Of a DNA stretch of 24,011 nt, positions 23,921 to 24,011 are shown piece after piece. Source of the DNA: Ravibacter sp964559125 (lineage in GTDB: Bacteria; Bacteroidota; Bacteroidia; Cytophagales; Spirosomataceae). Below the pieces are notes generated by a model that saw only the letters and a program-made list of their open reading frames with translations, searched no databases and was not told the DNA's origin. How positions within the stretch are numbered: the stretch's first letter is position 1; the number at the start of each line of letters is the position of its first letter. Where the stretch lies: NCBI GenBank assembly GCA_964559125.1, contig CAZLGW010000060.1, positions 1-24,011 of the forward strand. Reading direction: 5' to 3'. The position numbers and the translations under genes are program-made.

Positions 23921-23950
23921 CGTGGAGTTAGCGGGATCACAGTCGAACAC
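23921..23950 (-). other. tRNA/tmRNA-like 3' tail, degenerate; possible attachment-site scar
   Basis: The minus strand reads GTTCGA, five extra bases CTGTG, then ATCCCGC and TAACTCCAC. Without the extra bases this is a standard T-arm (GTTCGAATCCCGC-like) with the 3' acceptor strand of a tRNA or tmRNA. No anticodon arm or 5' half follows to the right within the window. The minus-strand terminator begins directly behind it, as at the end of a stable RNA gene. Integrating elements often use such 3' ends, so this may be an att remnant. Confidence 0.4.
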
Positions 23951-24011
23951 CTTATTCCGTTTTTGAGTTTTTTGGATGGAATTAAATAGCTGTAAATCAA
24001 AAATATAGGCA

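Noticed and set aside
1..24011. CRISPR array, complete tRNA, rRNA or insertion sequence
   Set aside because: I saw no short regularly spaced repeats, no full cloverleaf and no transposase gene anywhere in the window.

Overview
The window looks like a chromosomal segment of a Bacteroidota bacterium, probably of the Sphingobacteriales/Chitinophagales type. The signs are a SusC/SusD pair, a FecR C-terminal domain of the DUF4974 type, a SusC with an N-terminal STN domain, signal peptides ending in -AQ, and a TAnnTTTG-like promoter element. Positions 1-20277 read as one polysaccharide-utilisation-type locus with every gene on the + strand. The last 3.7 kb is a patchwork of small genes, gene fragments and a tRNA/tmRNA-like scar.

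Layout. 1-327 is the end of a FecR anti-sigma factor. 506-5289 is susC-susD. 5471-12530 holds two large secreted paralogues (725 and 726 residues), each a glycoside-hydrolase-like barrel joined to a YVTN beta-propeller. They flank an unrecognised 853-residue secreted protein. Next come an acetamidase/formamidase-family protein with a four-cysteine insert (12549-13871) and a stand-alone secreted propeller (13926-15062). A tight module follows: a Tat-exported protein of unknown family, an MFS transporter and a sialidase-like Asp-box protein without a signal peptide (15108-18511). A sulfatase ends the run (18793-20277). G+C is visibly higher in the 15.1-18.5 kb module than in susC.

How the genes may work together (inference): FecR/STN signalling would switch on the locus. 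SusC/D would import a ligand. The secreted barrel-propeller proteins, the 853-residue protein and the sulfatase would process it outside the cytoplasm. The MFS protein would carry products across the inner membrane, where the Asp-box enzyme and the amidase would finish them. The presence of a sulfatase suggests a sulfated substrate, but no substrate can be named from sequence alone.

The most striking structural feature is a 1,789-bp direct repeat, apparently exact, covering residues 126-720 of the two paralogues, while the first 125 residues differ at about 30 positions. This suggests recent gene conversion. On the right, a two-gene unit (22088-23400) has the architecture of a HigBA-like toxin-antitoxin system in which the HTH protein appears to carry a SecB-like C-terminal domain. 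That would be a possible antitoxin-chaperone fusion. Downstream lie a frameshifted remnant of a WYL-domain regulator and, on the minus strand, a tRNA/tmRNA-like 3' tail followed by a good hairpin terminator.
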